From an uncultured Clostridia bacterium (lineage in GTDB: Bacteria > Bacillota > Clostridia > Lachnospirales > Lachnospiraceae), in contig CAOKDX010000007.1 in the NCBI GenBank assembly GCA_948467395.1, positions 62,001 to 126,000 of the forward strand: DNA of 64,000 nt. The letters are read 5' to 3'. The notes below the pieces were generated by a model that saw nothing but the letters and a program-made list of their open reading frames with translations, searched no databases and had not been told where the DNA came from. This document shows positions 42,693 through 51,354 of the stretch, piece after piece. Position numbers and translations under genes: made by a program. Positions within the stretch are counted from its first letter, which is position 1. The number at the start of each line of letters is the position of its first letter.

Positions 42693-43847
42693 TCATTCGG
42701 ACATGAGCTCCCTCACCGGCACCTTTTTCATTTTCTCCGTGTAGACGTACATAACTGTCTCATAAAATAAAAGAAACACAAGTAAGGACACCATCATCAT
42801 GGGAAGATCGAACCGGTATTCCGGAACCCCTTTGACTCCCTTAAAGACAATATCGACCATGATTCGAAGCAGCAGGTACTGATAAACAGTACCGAGGGCA
42901 AACCCAATATAAGAAAGCGGCCGGTAACCGCCTAAAAGTGCGTGGCAGCATTCCCTCTGTGTATACCCGGACACCCTCATCAGGGCGATTGTCCGGGTAT
43001 TCCCATTGATTACAGTTGTAATGGCAAGAAAAAGCGTTACACAGGCCAGGATGATGCCGATACAGAACATCATGATTCCCATCATCTCACTTGACAGATC
43101 CTTCATACTAAAGGACATCTGCGTCATGGCTGAAAAACAGAAAGAGGCAAATACTATAAAAAACACCAGGGATTTTTTTGACCTCAGGGTAGTCCTCTTC
43201 CGTTCTTCCAAAAAGCTTCGTTCTCTCCCTGCCCCCAAAGCTTTACGCCTCCGTCTGCGAATCCCGCATTTCCAGTCCTGTCCCAGCAATAACATTCTCA
43301 CTGGCATTTTCAGCCTGATCCTGGCATAGCATACGGCAAGCATAGAAAAAACAACTGTGGGCAGCAATACAAAGAATACCGCTGCAGCGGGATGAAAATG
43401 CATTACAATTTCCGGCAGGATTCTGTCCTTATTCTGCATCTCATAAAACTCCGGCATAAGGAGGAATGCACCGCCAAATCCGGCTGCCGTGCCAAGAAAA
43501 ACACTGCTTCCAAAAACCCAGAAATGTCTGGCTATTTTCCACTCTGTATATCCCATCGCTTTCAATATCCCCAGCTGCTTTTTATGGGTATCAATATAAT
43601 GCCTGATATAAAAGAAGAGCATAACAACCGATGTGGCAAGAAGACACCCTCCGCTGATAAAGCATACAGCCTTTGCCGTGGATACCTGCGCCTCATAAAA
43701 GATTCTGGCCCGCCCTGATGTAATTTGATCTTCAAGCATGATCACGTCCAGATAATATGTTACAAACAGCGTACACACGATAACAGCGCAGCAAGAGATT
43801 ACAGAAATCCCCAGCAGCTTAGCCGAATCCCGGAATGACACTACCAT
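42693..43847 (-). CDS. FtsX-like ABC transporter permease without large ectodomain
   Basis: This protein of about 384 residues has two FtsX-type modules, each with about four transmembrane helices (KLLGISVISCCAVIVCTLFV; GIMMFCIGIILACVTLFLA), joined by a basic cytoplasmic linker. It is about half the length of BceB-type permeases and lacks a large outer domain. The start at 43847 overlaps the ATPase stop region; in-frame ATGs at 43868-43889 are possible. It works with the ATPase gene upstream. The substrate is unknown. Confidence 0.75.
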   Translation of the reverse strand: MVVSFRDSAKLLGISVISCCAVIVCTLFVTYYLDVIMLEDQITSGRARIFYEAQVSTAKAVCFISGGCLLATSVVMLFFYIRHYIDTHKKQLGILKAMGYTEWKIARHFWVFGSSVFLGTAAGFGGAFLLMPEFYEMQNKDRILPEIVMHFHPAAAVFFVLLPTVVFSMLAVCYARIRLKMPVRMLLLGQDWKCGIRRRRRKALGAGRERSFLEERKRTTLRSKKSLVFFIVFASFCFSAMTQMSFSMKDLSSEMMGIMMFCIGIILACVTLFLAITTVINGNTRTIALMRVSGYTQRECCHALLGGYRPLSYIGFALGTVYQYLLLRIMVDIVFKGVKGVPEYRFDLPMMMVSLLVFLLFYETVMYVYTEKMKKVPVRELMSE

Positions 43848-43851
43848 ATCC

Positions 43852-44589
43852 TCACCATCCAATCTCATAAGCATTCTTTTGTTGATCATTCGTTCTGACA
43901 CCGGATATCCTTCCACTGTTCATCTCGATGACGGTTTTGGCCATCTGCGATATATTCTGATTGTGTGTCACCATAACAATGGTAAAATGATAGATTTCCT
44001 GCAGTCTGCTGATATAATCAAGAATCTGTCTGCCCGTCTCTTCATCCAGGGCGCCTGTGGGCTCATCCAGAAATAATACTCTGGGTTTCTTCGCCAGCGC
44101 CCGCGCCACTGAGACCCTCTGCTGTTCTCCTCCCGATAATTCACCCGGATACCGGTACAGTTTATCTCCCAGCCCAACGGCCCGGATCACTTCCCGGTAA
44201 GCCCTCTTCTCCTGAAGCCTTTTCTCCCTGCGCCAGCCATGGTTTCCCGGACTGCCCGCCAGATCCGCCCCCATCTTAACATTTTGATCCACATTCATAT
44301 CCGTGAGCAGATAATACTGCTGAAAAACAAACCCAACGGTTTTTTTCCGGAATTCTGTCAATTCCCTGTCTGAAAGAGAAGTAATATCCGTCTCATCATA
44401 GCAGACCGTCCCCGCATCCACAGGCTCAAGTCCGGATATTACATTAAGCAGTGTGGATTTCCCTGAACCAGATGCACCAAGTATCACAGTAAAATCCCCG
44501 TCCTGAATGGAAAGAGAAATACCCTTTAAAACTTCAAACCGACTCTCCCCCCTGCCATAATATTTTCTGACATCCTTTACCTCGATCAC
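43852..44589 (-). CDS. ABC transporter ATP-binding protein (MacB/LolD type)
   Basis: This 245-residue ATPase has Walker A (ILGASGSGKSTLLNVI), the Q loop (FVFQQYYLL), the signature (ELSGGEQQRVSVARAL), Walker B (RVLFLDEPTGALDE) and the H loop (MVTHNQN). It matches ATPases that serve FtsX-like permeases. It starts by an ATGA overlap with the TetR gene stop, so the operon is tetR-ATPase-permease. Confidence 0.94.
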   Translation of the reverse strand: MIEVKDVRKYYGRGESRFEVLKGISLSIQDGDFTVILGASGSGKSTLLNVISGLEPVDAGTVCYDETDITSLSDRELTEFRKKTVGFVFQQYYLLTDMNVDQNVKMGADLAGSPGNHGWRREKRLQEKRAYREVIRAVGLGDKLYRYPGELSGGEQQRVSVARALAKKPRVLFLDEPTGALDEETGRQILDYISRLQEIYHFTIVMVTHNQNISQMAKTVIEMNSGRISGVRTNDQQKNAYEIGW

Positions 44590-45164
44590 TGTTTATTTTC
44601 CTCCCTTATAGTGTTTATAAGACTTATAAAAACCTCCGTCAGCATTCCACTGAGCTCATCGCCTGTAAACCGGCACATTCTGGTAGCACATAAGGAAGCA
44701 ATGCCGTGTGTATAGATCCACAAGTGGTGATACAGCCTTTCTGCTTCGGAATCTGCCAGTCCGTACCCCTCCTTCAGGGAAAAATGGATCTTTTTATAGT
44801 TCTCATCAATCAGTGGCAATATCTCTTTCAGATCCGGTATTTCCTGTTTTTCTTTCATAAAAAGAAGCTGAAAGAGTTTGGGTTCCTGAACAGCAAAAAG
44901 AATATACTGCATACCCACTCCTTTGAAGGGCAGCTCCTCCCCCAGCCCCTTTTCTACATAACCGGCATACAGCTCCTTCGCCGCTCCCATAACTGACTGC
45001 TGAACCTCCTCCATATTCCGGAATACAGTGAATATCGGTCTCGCAGAGCTTCCCAGCCTGTCTCCCAGTGCCCTGGCTGTCAGAGCTGGAAAACCTTCTC
45101 TCCGGACGATTTCCATTGCGGCATCTATGATTTCTTTCTTCGTAAATTTGGCCCTTGGCGGCAT
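44586..45164 (-). CDS. TetR/AcrR family regulator
   Basis: This 192-residue repressor has an N-terminal helix-turn-helix (FTKKEIIDAAMEIVRREGFPALTARALGDRLG, read in parts) and a helical ligand-binding C-terminal part. GGGAGGGG lies before the ATG. A 9-bp inverted repeat 32 bp upstream is a good operator candidate, so it probably controls its own operon with the FtsX-type transporter. Confidence 0.9.
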   Translation of the reverse strand: MPPRAKFTKKEIIDAAMEIVRREGFPALTARALGDRLGSSARPIFTVFRNMEEVQQSVMGAAKELYAGYVEKGLGEELPFKGVGMQYILFAVQEPKLFQLLFMKEKQEIPDLKEILPLIDENYKKIHFSLKEGYGLADSEAERLYHHLWIYTHGIASLCATRMCRFTGDELSGMLTEVFISLINTIREENKQ

Positions 45165-45195
45165 TGCATCCCCTCCCGGTATTTACTGATATAAT

Positions 45196-45227
45196 ATAAA
45201 ACATTAGTTTTGCAACATATGTTTTAT
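45196..45227. promoter_or_regulatory. Putative operator of the TetR-controlled operon
   Basis: ATAAAACAT (45196-45204) and ATGTTTTAT (45219-45227) are a perfect 9-bp inverted repeat 14 bp apart, and the centre overlaps a 10-bp palindrome AACATATGTT (45214-45223). It lies between the TetR gene and the divergent DUF3892 gene, in the likely promoter region. Confidence 0.6.
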
Positions 45228-45320
45228 TATAACAGTGATTATCAAAAAGTCAATACATACAATCCGTGATTCCTGTAAATACTATAAAAACCATTAAATG
45301 AATTGGAGGAATCCACGAGT

Positions 45321-45617
45321 ATGAAAGAATCTTTGCGATCAGAACTGCCAAAGCTTGCCATGGACGATATCCCCACACCTGCTGAGGATGCTGTCACCAT
45401 TACCGGACTGGTAAAGGATCATGGCAGGATTTCCGGCTATCAGCTGTCGGACAACCGTATTATCAGCCGTTCGGAAGGTGTGGCATTGGCCCGCTCCGGC
45501 GGTATCCGCGGAGTAGGAATCGCCCATAATAAGGATACAGAATATCTGAAATCCATACCAGATGATTCCGAGGGAAATAATCTGTCTTCCCTTCCGACAG
45601 TAAACAGGGCGGAATAA
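45321..45617 (+). CDS. DUF3892 family protein
   Basis: This small protein of 98 residues has a DUF3892-like core (AVTITGLVKDHGRISGYQLSDN, IRGVGIAHNKDTEYLKSIPD). The family is often found in host-associated Firmicutes and has no known function. GGAGGA precedes the ATG by 10 bp. It is transcribed away from the TetR operon and ends at a two-way terminator. Confidence 0.72.
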   Translation: MKESLRSELPKLAMDDIPTPAEDAVTITGLVKDHGRISGYQLSDNRIISRSEGVALARSGGIRGVGIAHNKDTEYLKSIPDDSEGNNLSSLPTVNRAE

Positions 45618-45625
45618 AACCAATG

Positions 45626-45664
45626 AAAAAGAGAACAGATGGATTATGGCATCTGCTCTCTTTT
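45626..45664. terminator. Two-way terminator between DUF3892 and VanY-type genes
   Basis: AAAAAGAGAACAGATG (45626-45641) and CATCTGCTCTCTTTT (45650-45664) form a hairpin with one mismatch, flanked by A and T tracts. It can serve both converging genes. Confidence 0.85.
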
Positions 45665-45668
45665 CCAT

Positions 45669-46475
45669 TCAGTTCATTAATTCTTCCCAAAACTCTTCCA
45701 GGGTCAGATCCTGGGAGTGCATATATACCGCCGCCTTTTTCCCCACATAGCGAAAATGCCATGGTTCATAGTTAATCCCCGTCAGGGATTTCTTCTTCTC
45801 CGGATAGCGCAGGATAAAACCGTAGCGCCAGCTATTTTCCCTGAGCCAGATATTTCCCGGTTCCGCCTCCTGGGACCGGTCCATGGCCATATTGCCGGAG
45901 CAGAGTATATCAAGGGCAAGCCCGGTCTCATGTTCGCTGTGGCCGGCAGGCATTGTCTCCTTATATGTTTCCTTCAATGCCTGTTCATATGACATTCCCT
46001 TTTCCATACCCGCCCTGACATCCTGATCCACCAGTTTCTGCTGCTTTTCCCTGCTGCGCCAGGCAGAGGCAATCCAATACCGGTGTCCTTTCGCTGATGC
46101 ATCCTCCAGCATATCGACCAGTTCATCATACATTCTGTCCGAGGCCTGCAGGCGGCCGTTGCAGATTGTCCTGAGGGACACATCGTAGCCCTCGGGCAAT
46201 GCCTTCTTGTTATTTACCAGTATGAGCAGCCGTTTATTCTTCTCATATATTTTCCGTGCTTCCTGCTCCCCCTGGCCTGCCTTCTCCCTCTTCTCCTTCG
46301 TACTGTCGCCAGACCTGTCATTCCGGCTATCACGTTCTTTACTTCTACTCCCTGTACTTTGGTCCATTTCACCATAAACCTTATTTCCCGGTGAAAGAAC
46401 AAAGATCCCTGTCAGGACAACACCCTCTATCGCCAATACTCCCATAATTACCGCTAACATCTTTCTCAGCTTCAC
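45669..46475 (-). CDS. D-alanyl-D-alanine carboxypeptidase, VanY-type (M15)
   Basis: This 268-residue exported protein has an N-terminal hydrophobic signal (MLAVIMGVLAIEGVVLTGIFV), a long charged linker, and an M15B domain with zinc ligands in GHSEHETGLALDI and EPWHFRYVG. It would trim D-Ala from peptidoglycan stems. The start codon is GTG. A 10-bp inverted repeat lies right before its ribosome site (separate entry). It comes after the membrane protein, kinase and regulator genes on the same strand. Confidence 0.9.
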   Translation of the reverse strand: MKLRKMLAVIMGVLAIEGVVLTGIFVLSPGNKVYGEMDQSTGSRSKERDSRNDRSGDSTKEKREKAGQGEQEARKIYEKNKRLLILVNNKKALPEGYDVSLRTICNGRLQASDRMYDELVDMLEDASAKGHRYWIASAWRSREKQQKLVDQDVRAGMEKGMSYEQALKETYKETMPAGHSEHETGLALDILCSGNMAMDRSQEAEPGNIWLRENSWRYGFILRYPEKKKSLTGINYEPWHFRYVGKKAAVYMHSQDLTLEEFWEELMN

Positions 46476-46486
46476 AATAATGCCTC

Positions 46487-46519
46487 CTTATCTCAGTGAT
46501 TTTTAAAATCTGAGATAAG
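46487..46519 (-). promoter_or_regulatory. Inverted repeat next to the ribosome site of the VanY-type gene
   Basis: CTTATCTCAG (46487-46496) and CTGAGATAAG (46510-46519) are a perfect 10-bp inverted repeat. The downstream arm touches the AGGAGG of the VanY-type gene. With no T run after it, it is unlikely to be a plain terminator; it may be an operator or an RNA hairpin. Confidence 0.5.
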
Positions 46520-46558
46520 TATATCGGTAAGCTGTAACCAACTCCCCGCAAATCCCCA

Positions 46559-47407
46559 TCAAAACTGTATCATTTTGTCCAGGGGAAGTCCGAGACGGTA
46601 ATCCTGAAATTCTATGCTGTTTGTCCCTTTACATAGAAAGTTGATCTGATACCGTTCATCAAATTCCACTACCGCGGCTGTCTGCTCATCGTTGATCCAT
46701 GAGTTGACGGTTCCTTCCTGATAGGATGAAATATCATAATATTCCATTATCAGGGGCCAGCAGTTTTCAATGGTGCCTCCAACTTTGGTATATCCATCTT
46801 TCGTCTGCGAAGCTGATGATACATCAAATACCGTCTTTGTTTCCTTATAATGGATGACCATATAATAAATCTTATGGTATTCTTCATCCAAATAAAAGGA
46901 GACCGTTCTTTTTGAAGTCTCGTATACCAGTTTCCATAAACTGATCCCTTTCATCCCCCCCGATTCTTTTGTCTCATAGATCGTGTATCTCTCGCAATGA
47001 ACCAGACGCTTCTCTTTGGGATTCATTTGCTTATCCAATACTGACAGTTTATATAATTTATCCAGTTCCTTTTTCACGATCCTTGTCAGTTCTGTCCGAT
47101 TTGCCGTTTCCTCTAGTTCATTTGTCCGGATTGCCCGCATACCGGTATTCTCCTGCCATGCTCTGGCAATGGCATGTAATTTTTCTACAAATGAATTGTA
47201 AGATGCCTCATAAGTTGTTACATTGACATCGGAAAAAGAGATGTGATTCAGCGTATTCTGGTCATAGAACCGGCTGTAATAACCCGGAAATACCATCGCC
47301 GCACCAAAGAGACCAATAATAAAAAATATTCCCAGAACAGTATATATGGTCTGTCTGATATGAAAATTCTTTCTCCTGCCTTGATATCTATCCTCGTACC
47401 TACTCAT
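46559..47407 (-). CDS. Membrane-anchored protein in a two-component operon
   Basis: I do not recognise this 282-residue protein. It has one N-terminal transmembrane helix (TIYTVLGIFFIIGLFGAAMVF) and an outer domain of about 240 residues with alternating strands. It overlaps the end of the histidine kinase gene by 8 bp, so it belongs to the same operon, in the position that accessory proteins like YycH/YycI take in WalRK operons. No sequence similarity to these is claimed. Confidence 0.6.
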   Translation of the reverse strand: MSRYEDRYQGRRKNFHIRQTIYTVLGIFFIIGLFGAAMVFPGYYSRFYDQNTLNHISFSDVNVTTYEASYNSFVEKLHAIARAWQENTGMRAIRTNELEETANRTELTRIVKKELDKLYKLSVLDKQMNPKEKRLVHCERYTIYETKESGGMKGISLWKLVYETSKRTVSFYLDEEYHKIYYMVIHYKETKTVFDVSSASQTKDGYTKVGGTIENCWPLIMEYYDISSYQEGTVNSWINDEQTAAVVEFDERYQINFLCKGTNSIEFQDYRLGLPLDKMIQF

Positions 47408-48851
47408 CCTTTTCTACCACCCCATTCTGGCTGTCCTGATCCGGTATCCTCCCGGAGTCAGGGAAAAATATCCGTATACGCGTTCCCTCGCCTACCCGGC
47501 TCTGGATCTCCCACCGGGCATGATGCATTTTTACGATCTTTTGGCAGAGTGCCATACCGATCCCGGCACCACCTTCTTTTCTCGCCCTTGACTTGTCAAT
47601 CATATAAAACGGTTCTGTAATCTTATAGATCTCTTCCTCCGGCATTCCGCACCCATTGTCTGTCAGGCACAGACAGTAACCCTCTTCACTCGGTTCTCCC
47701 TCCAGCCAGATCGTCCCTCCCGCATCGCATGCCTTTCTGGCATTATCGATCAGATTGGAAAAAAGGGACAGAAGGAGGTCTGGATCTCCGTACACCACTC
47801 CTTCCCGGATATGGAGTTCCAGACGGATATTTTTCTCTTTCCGTATCTTTTCTGTCATCTCCTGTACCTGGCCTGCAAGGATGGAAACAATATTCTCCTG
47901 ATAGTGTATCTCCTGTCCGTCAAGATAAGACATCTCAAGCATTTTCAGAGCCAGCCGCTCCAGCCTCCGCCCCTGTCCTACAATATAATTCGCCGAAAGG
48001 CTCCGCTCTTCATCCGACATCGTATGGGAACGCAGGATATCGGCATATCCAATGATTGAAGTGAGAGGAGTTTTTAGTTCATGGGAAAAGGCTGCCGTAA
48101 ATTCCTCCTGACGTCTCGCTTCCTCCTCCAGCTGTGCGATGCTTTCTTCCAGCTGCGCCGCCATCTGATTAAAGTCCTGCCCCAGCACAGCCATCTCGTC
48201 ATTCCCCCTGATCTTCACTCTCTTTTTGTAATCGCCATCTGCAAAGGCCCGGGTAGCCTGGGAAAGTCTCCTGACCGGACGAGTAAAATGAAGAGAGAGG
48301 ATCAGCAGAACAACGGCGAAAATAGCGGCTACAACAATGAGAAGAAGCTGATATCTGTCATACAGCCGTTCCCTGTCCTGATAGACATGATCGATGCTCC
48401 GGTGTATCTCCAGTACATATTTCCCTGCCATACTATTGATCTCACATAATGATTCCAGATAATAATGTCCATTGTGGCTGGCGATCTGCCAGGCGCCCGT
48501 ATGTCCTTCCCTGTCCGTCTCCAGCAGCCGGCTCTGATAATCGCTGTCCTGCCAGACAACAGTATTATCCCTGTCATAAAGAACAATGCCTCCCTGATCA
48601 CCATACAAACTCTGCTGGATGGATTGAACAATTTCTGCCGCCGCCAGATCCACTGCCTGATAATCCTTTGGCAGACCCTCCAGTGACGCCAGCATCGCAT
48701 ACTGGAATATTCTCATTTCCTCTATATTCTGCTCCGTCTCCCTGTTAATGGTAGTTTCAAAAGCAGTAAATACCAGTATATTTCCCAATACCATAAAGGA
48801 AAGGATCATCACACACATCATGGTGATAAACTGTTTAAAGAATATTCTCAT
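47400..48851 (-). CDS. Sensor histidine kinase
   Basis: This 483-residue kinase has a transmembrane helix (FITMMCVMILSFMVLGNIL), an outer sensing domain of about 130 residues, a second helix (YQLLLIVVAAIFAVVLLIL), HAMP, the H box (EFTAAFSHELKTPLTSIIGYA), N box (SLFSNLIDNARKA) and G boxes (DNGCGMPEEE; GGAGIGMALC). There is no PAS domain. It starts by ATGA overlap with the response regulator. Confidence 0.93.
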   Translation of the reverse strand: MRIFFKQFITMMCVMILSFMVLGNILVFTAFETTINRETEQNIEEMRIFQYAMLASLEGLPKDYQAVDLAAAEIVQSIQQSLYGDQGGIVLYDRDNTVVWQDSDYQSRLLETDREGHTGAWQIASHNGHYYLESLCEINSMAGKYVLEIHRSIDHVYQDRERLYDRYQLLLIVVAAIFAVVLLILSLHFTRPVRRLSQATRAFADGDYKKRVKIRGNDEMAVLGQDFNQMAAQLEESIAQLEEEARRQEEFTAAFSHELKTPLTSIIGYADILRSHTMSDEERSLSANYIVGQGRRLERLALKMLEMSYLDGQEIHYQENIVSILAGQVQEMTEKIRKEKNIRLELHIREGVVYGDPDLLLSLFSNLIDNARKACDAGGTIWLEGEPSEEGYCLCLTDNGCGMPEEEIYKITEPFYMIDKSRARKEGGAGIGMALCQKIVKMHHARWEIQSRVGEGTRIRIFFPDSGRIPDQDSQNGVVEKDE

Positions 48852-49516
48852 ACTTCCTCACCCGGAAGGGAAAAGCGGTAACCAACTTTATAAACTGCCT
48901 CGATCTGCTTATCCAATCCCGCTTTCTTGCGAAGGCGCTGCACATGAAGGTCTACGGTCCGGCTGTCTCCCATATAGGAGCTCTCCCATACATGCTCATA
49001 AATTACTTCCCGATAAAGAGCCACTCCCGGATTGCGCACAAATAACAGCAGAAGATCAAACTCCTTGTACGTAAGACGAAGCGGAATCCCTTTTTTAGTC
49101 ACCGTCCTGGAAGCTATGTCAATATGCAGATCCAACACATCCACACTGGTCTCTGTCTTTTCATACCGCCGGAGCACGCTTTCCACCCTGGCAAGAAGCT
49201 CCAGCACATCGAAGGGCTTTGTAATATAATCATCCGCTCCCGCTCTCAGGCCCTTCACCTTATCCTGTGTCCGCCCTTTCGCTGTCAGGAAGATCACGGG
49301 AAGATCCATGCTTTTGGCATAATCTAACAATTCATAACCATCCACCTTTGGCAGCATGATATCAAGCAGGCAAAGATCGTAATGCTCTGCCTGCATCCGG
49401 TTGGCCCCATCCTCCCCGTCATATGATACATCACAGTGATAACCTGCATTTTTCAGGCTCATTCGAATAAGGTTTGCAATAGGCTCTTCATCCTCCACTA
49501 CTAAGATCCGGTTCAT
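48848..49516 (-). CDS. OmpR-family response regulator
   Basis: This 222-residue regulator has a receiver domain with the phosphoacceptor in LCLLDIMLPKVDGYELL, the conserved Thr/Lys (VIFLTAKGR; DYITKPF), and a winged-helix DNA-binding domain (RLTYKEFDLLLLFVRNPG; GDSRTVDLHVQRLRKK). It heads the operon with the kinase and the membrane protein. A hairpin lies in its leader at 49556-49577. Confidence 0.95.
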   Translation of the reverse strand: MNRILVVEDEEPIANLIRMSLKNAGYHCDVSYDGEDGANRMQAEHYDLCLLDIMLPKVDGYELLDYAKSMDLPVIFLTAKGRTQDKVKGLRAGADDYITKPFDVLELLARVESVLRRYEKTETSVDVLDLHIDIASRTVTKKGIPLRLTYKEFDLLLLFVRNPGVALYREVIYEHVWESSYMGDSRTVDLHVQRLRKKAGLDKQIEAVYKVGYRFSLPGEEV

Positions 49517-49555
49517 AAGCTGCTGCTCCTTCCCATACCCTTTTATCAGAAAGCC

Positions 49556-49577
49556 AGCTCAACGGCGTCATTGAGCT
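49556..49577. repeat. Inverted repeat in the leader of the response regulator operon
   Basis: AGCTCAA and TTGAGCT form a perfect 7-bp inverted repeat with an 8-bp centre, 40 bp before the ATG. It may be an operator for the regulator or an RNA hairpin. I cannot tell which. Confidence 0.45.
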
Positions 49578-49646
49578 ATGTACCTGATTATCATAATTCA
49601 CTATTGTATCATATTTGCATACTATTTTATGCATATTTCAAAAAAT

Positions 49647-49675
49647 TCAGAGCTGTCCTCTCTGAACAGCCCTGA
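49647..49675 (-). terminator. Terminator after the truncated gene remnants
   Basis: On the minus strand TCAGGGCTGT pairs with ACAGCTCTGA (one mismatch), followed by ATTTTTTG. It lies 21 bp after the stop of the C-terminal gene fragment, so it is probably the original terminator of that lost gene. Confidence 0.72.
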
Positions 49676-49695
49676 TTCCCATTCACCCGAAAATC

Positions 49696-49864
49696 TCATT
49701 CCAGCACGAGCAGATCCCATGCGAACACCTCATTTGTCTCAGGATCAATGGTAACTCTACCCGTACAGTTGTTCTCTGCCGTGAATTCAATTCCGATTGA
49801 CACTATTTTCCAACTAGAGCGAAAAGAGTACAAACCACCAGAATAGACTTGTACTATTGGACTG
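49696..49864 (-). pseudogene. C-terminal remnant of an unidentified gene
   Basis: An open frame without its own start runs to a TGA at 49696-49698. Its last part (GIEFTAENNCTGRVTIDPETNEV read in parts, then FAWDLLVLE) looks like a real protein C-terminus, similar in feel to PepSY-type ends. It is in a different frame from the truncated response regulator that runs into it. It seems to be the tail of a gene whose body was deleted. It is followed by a terminator. Confidence 0.55.
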
Positions 49865-50329
49865 ATCCAGAAGAGAAAATTCCCTTGGTGTGAGGTCGAT
49901 TTCCTGCTCCCCCCGAAATACCTGCCGCTGATCCAGATTCACCGTGACTCCCCCCAGGATAAAGCGGGTCTCTTCCTGGCGGAAACGCCGCAGCACAACA
50001 TTGACTCTGGCAATGAGCTCCATCATCTCAAAGGGCTTGACTATATAGTCCTCCGCCCCCAATGTCAGACCATGAACCTTATCCTGCAGCTCCCCCCTTG
50101 CTGTAACAAAGATCACCGGAATGCCGCTGCATTTCCCCATCAGTTCAAAACCGGACAGTCCTGGCAGCATGACATCCAGAAGGATCAGGGCAAATCTGCC
50201 GCTGTTCAGTCTGTCCTCCATCTCCTTTCCATCCCGGCACATCTCACAGTAATAACCCGCAAGCTGTAAGTTGAGGCGAATCAGCTCGCGAATGTTTTTG
50301 TCATCCTCTACAACCAGAATCCGTTCCAT
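49814..50329 (-). pseudogene. Truncated OmpR-family response regulator
   Basis: The receiver domain is complete (LILLDVMLPGLSGFELM; VIFVTARGE; DYIVKPFEMMELIARV), but the winged-helix domain breaks off after LTPREFSLL at about 49865. What follows is out-of-family sequence to a TAG at 49814. Most of the DNA-binding domain and the partner kinase are missing. The start at 50329 follows AGGAG. It follows an ABC transporter operon (68 bp or more), so it may once have been part of a transporter-regulator-kinase set. Protein may still be made as a lone receiver. Confidence 0.85.
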
Positions 50330-50445
50330 AGCACTTTCACTCCTATTTCCAACCGGTGCTGTCGAAACAGCCGCCGGACGATATAACGCCATGATACCAC
50401 AGTGAGGTTACAAAACGGTAATCAACGGATAAATTAGAACTGGCT

Positions 50446-51354
50446 TCAGCCTGTCCTCTTTGCCCGGTTTCCGGCCAGTCTGTTTATCATGATATAGATT
50501 CCAAGCAGCAGCACAACAGATCCGCCCACAATAAGGTACATGGCTGAGATGCCCACCTTATCTCCGTAAAAATATAGATTGCAGTCCACCCCATCCCGGA
50601 TTCCCTCTATGACCTCCGGCGGAAAACCAATCTCCGACATTTCCTCAAATACGCCCCGCATCGAATGATTGCGGATCAGGGAAGTGCCATAGGTTCCCGG
50701 CAGAAACGAAAGGACCTTCTGCAGTCCCTCTCCAAAGTTCGAGATGGGCATATAGGCGCCGCAGATAAACCCGTACCCCGCACTGATAATCGTTCCCACA
50801 GCCGAAATCTGCCCCTGCGATGAGAGGAAGAAGTTGATGATGCTGGACAGCGCGGTGCCAAACATCACCAGTAAAAATACGTCAGCAAGAATAAAAAGAA
50901 TATCCGACGCACTCAGATACCATCCTACATTCAAAAGATAAATCACGCCAGCGGCAGTAGCTGCAAGACAGATGATCATAGTAGAAAAAAAGGTCGCAAT
51001 ATAGTAGCTCAGTGCCAGTACCGACGGTCTCACCGGGGCAATCGTGAGGTCACTCCTCGCTCCTGATACCTTATCCTGAACCATCAGCATATTCGAACAG
51101 AATGCCACCGTCACGCAGCAGACTGCCAGAAGGGAAGAAAACAGTTCTCCTCCCACCAGTCCATTCATTACCTCATCAGCCACTGTAACACCCTCTTCCA
51201 GCGAACTCTGAAAACTGTCACGATACACATTGCCCAGAAATGTAATATACAGCACCAGAAGGATCAGCGGTGTGACCATGGAAGTAAAAAACATCCCTTT
51301 GTCTTTAAAAAACAGTTTTGCATTCCGCTTGATCAATGCAAATAATGTATTCAT
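50446..51354 (-). CDS. ABC-2 type transporter permease
   Basis: This 302-residue permease has six transmembrane helices with the first near residues 22-42, then a large outer loop, and the rest after about 95 (LLAVCCVTVAFCSNMLM, GFICGAYMPISNFGEGLQ, GGSVVLLLGIYIMIN). It matches the DrrB/YhgE-like drug export class. It overlaps the ATPase stop by ATGA. Confidence 0.88.
   Translation of the reverse strand: MNTLFALIKRNAKLFFKDKGMFFTSMVTPLILLVLYITFLGNVYRDSFQSSLEEGVTVADEVMNGLVGGELFSSLLAVCCVTVAFCSNMLMVQDKVSGARSDLTIAPVRPSVLALSYYIATFFSTMIICLAATAAGVIYLLNVGWYLSASDILFILADVFLLVMFGTALSSIINFFLSSQGQISAVGTIISAGYGFICGAYMPISNFGEGLQKVLSFLPGTYGTSLIRNHSMRGVFEEMSEIGFPPEVIEGIRDGVDCNLYFYGDKVGISAMYLIVGGSVVLLLGIYIMINRLAGNRAKRTG

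Noticed and set aside
46559..49516. Possible WalRK-type operon
   Set aside because: Gene order recalls walR-walK-yycH, but the kinase has no PAS domain and the third protein does not match YycH or YycI by eye.
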